Of a DNA stretch of 64,000 nucleotides, positions 63,746 through 64,000 are shown piece by piece. The DNA is from Massilia sp. IC2-278 (GTDB lineage: Bacteria; Pseudomonadota; Gammaproteobacteria; Burkholderiales; Burkholderiaceae_D), in NCBI RefSeq assembly GCF_020708045.1, contig NZ_JAJFES010000002.1:248001-312000 (forward strand), written 5' to 3'. The number at the start of each line of letters is the position of its first letter. Position 1 is the stretch's first letter. The translations under genes were made by a program, and so were the position numbers. The notes beneath the pieces are model-generated. The model was not told where the DNA came from. It saw nothing but the letters and a program-made list of their open reading frames with translations, and ran no database searches.

Positions 63746-64000
63746 ATGAAACTGAACAACAAACTTTTTGCGCAAATGCGCGCAGCGACCCGAAAGATGA
63801 TGCACAAGCATCCGGTCGACACGGGCAAGGTCATCGAGGACGCGCTGAAAAATGCATCGGCCATGACTCAGGCGGCCCAGCAGCAGATGCGCAACCTGTC
63901 GCAGCTGCAGCCCGGCGCCGGATTGCCGGGTGCGGGCAAGACCGGCATGCACGACATGCTCGCCGAACTGAGCCGCGGCCTGGGAACGGGTATGGGTGCG
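63746..64000 (+). CDS. PHB-depolymerase-family esterase, 5' part only
   Basis: Truncated by the window end; 85 residues are present and no stop is reached. KLNNKLFAQMRAATRKMMHK is the usual N-terminus of this Burkholderiales family, followed by a Gln/Ala-rich linker (SAMTQAAQQQMRNLSQLQPG) ahead of the catalytic domain, which lies beyond 64000. GAAAGGAA precedes ATG 63746. The catalytic motifs cannot be seen, so the call rests on the N-terminus and on the CopG neighbour. Confidence 0.6.
   Translation, partial: MKLNNKLFAQMRAATRKMMHKHPVDTGKVIEDALKNASAMTQAAQQQMRNLSQLQPGAGLPGAGKTGMHDMLAELSRGLGTGMGA

Overview
The window is 64 kb of a GC-rich bacterial chromosome. Gene content points to a betaproteobacterium of the Burkholderiales, most like Oxalobacteraceae (Massilia or Telluria type). 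The clues are hemA-prfA-dsbB-prmC, minCDE, a phaA/phaB polyhydroxybutyrate pair, a PEP-CTERM protein, paired M13 peptidases, and a CopG regulator followed by a PHB-depolymerase-like gene. The genus is inference; the gene identities come from motifs visible in the translations.

Positions 1-5976 are different from the rest. They are visibly AT-richer, full of genes without recognised function, and end at a tRNA-Arg(CCG) gene on the minus strand whose 3' end faces the region. This is the usual layout of an integrated genomic island. It holds a tightly overlapping three-gene minus-strand operon (unknown 342-aa protein, small winged-helix-like protein, alpha/beta hydrolase), a zinc-ribbon DUF4145 protein, a DUF5677 protein, two decayed copies of a serine-recombinase C-terminus, and at least one other broken ORF. 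The three-gene operon is the best candidate in the window for an undescribed system.

From 6 kb onward the sequence is ordinary chromosome. 6.2-17.5 kb has a dihaem cytochrome c, a large lipoprotein, two M13 metallopeptidases between two membrane acyltransferase-like genes, and a Spy-like protein. 17.8-31.2 kb has a Ctp protease, a KAS III-type synthase, FadH, DUF2721, proline iminopeptidase, a D-serine dehydratase-like enzyme, DUF2750, a winged-helix nucleotidyltransferase with a frameshifted HEPN partner, phaB and phaA. 30.4-43.3 kb has minCDE, an orphan response regulator, hemA, prfA, dsbB, prmC, a DUF885 protein, gshA, a histone-deacetylase-like hydrolase and an ElaA-type acetyltransferase. 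43.4-64 kb has an MFS permease, a HAF-repeat PEP-CTERM protein, an FKBP isomerase, Kup, RarD, EttA, a REP-associated transposase (RAYT), an outer-membrane protein, AlkB, MAPEG, DUF2520 and DUF924 genes, MgtC, aminopeptidase P, HPRT, nitronate monooxygenase, an MBL hydrolase cluster, a CopG regulator and the start of a PHB-depolymerase-like gene.

A second layer runs through the intergenic regions. A family of REP-like palindromes (core GTAGGGTGG...CCACGCG) occurs at eight loci, twice as large paired inverted elements of about 170-190 bp. A RAYT gene at 51.6 kb is followed immediately by one of them. Other small structures are a ten-unit, 11-12-bp phased repeat leading into gshA, two tandem triplications that duplicate the stop codon of a gene, and clear palindromic operators upstream of the nucleotidyltransferase and CopG genes.
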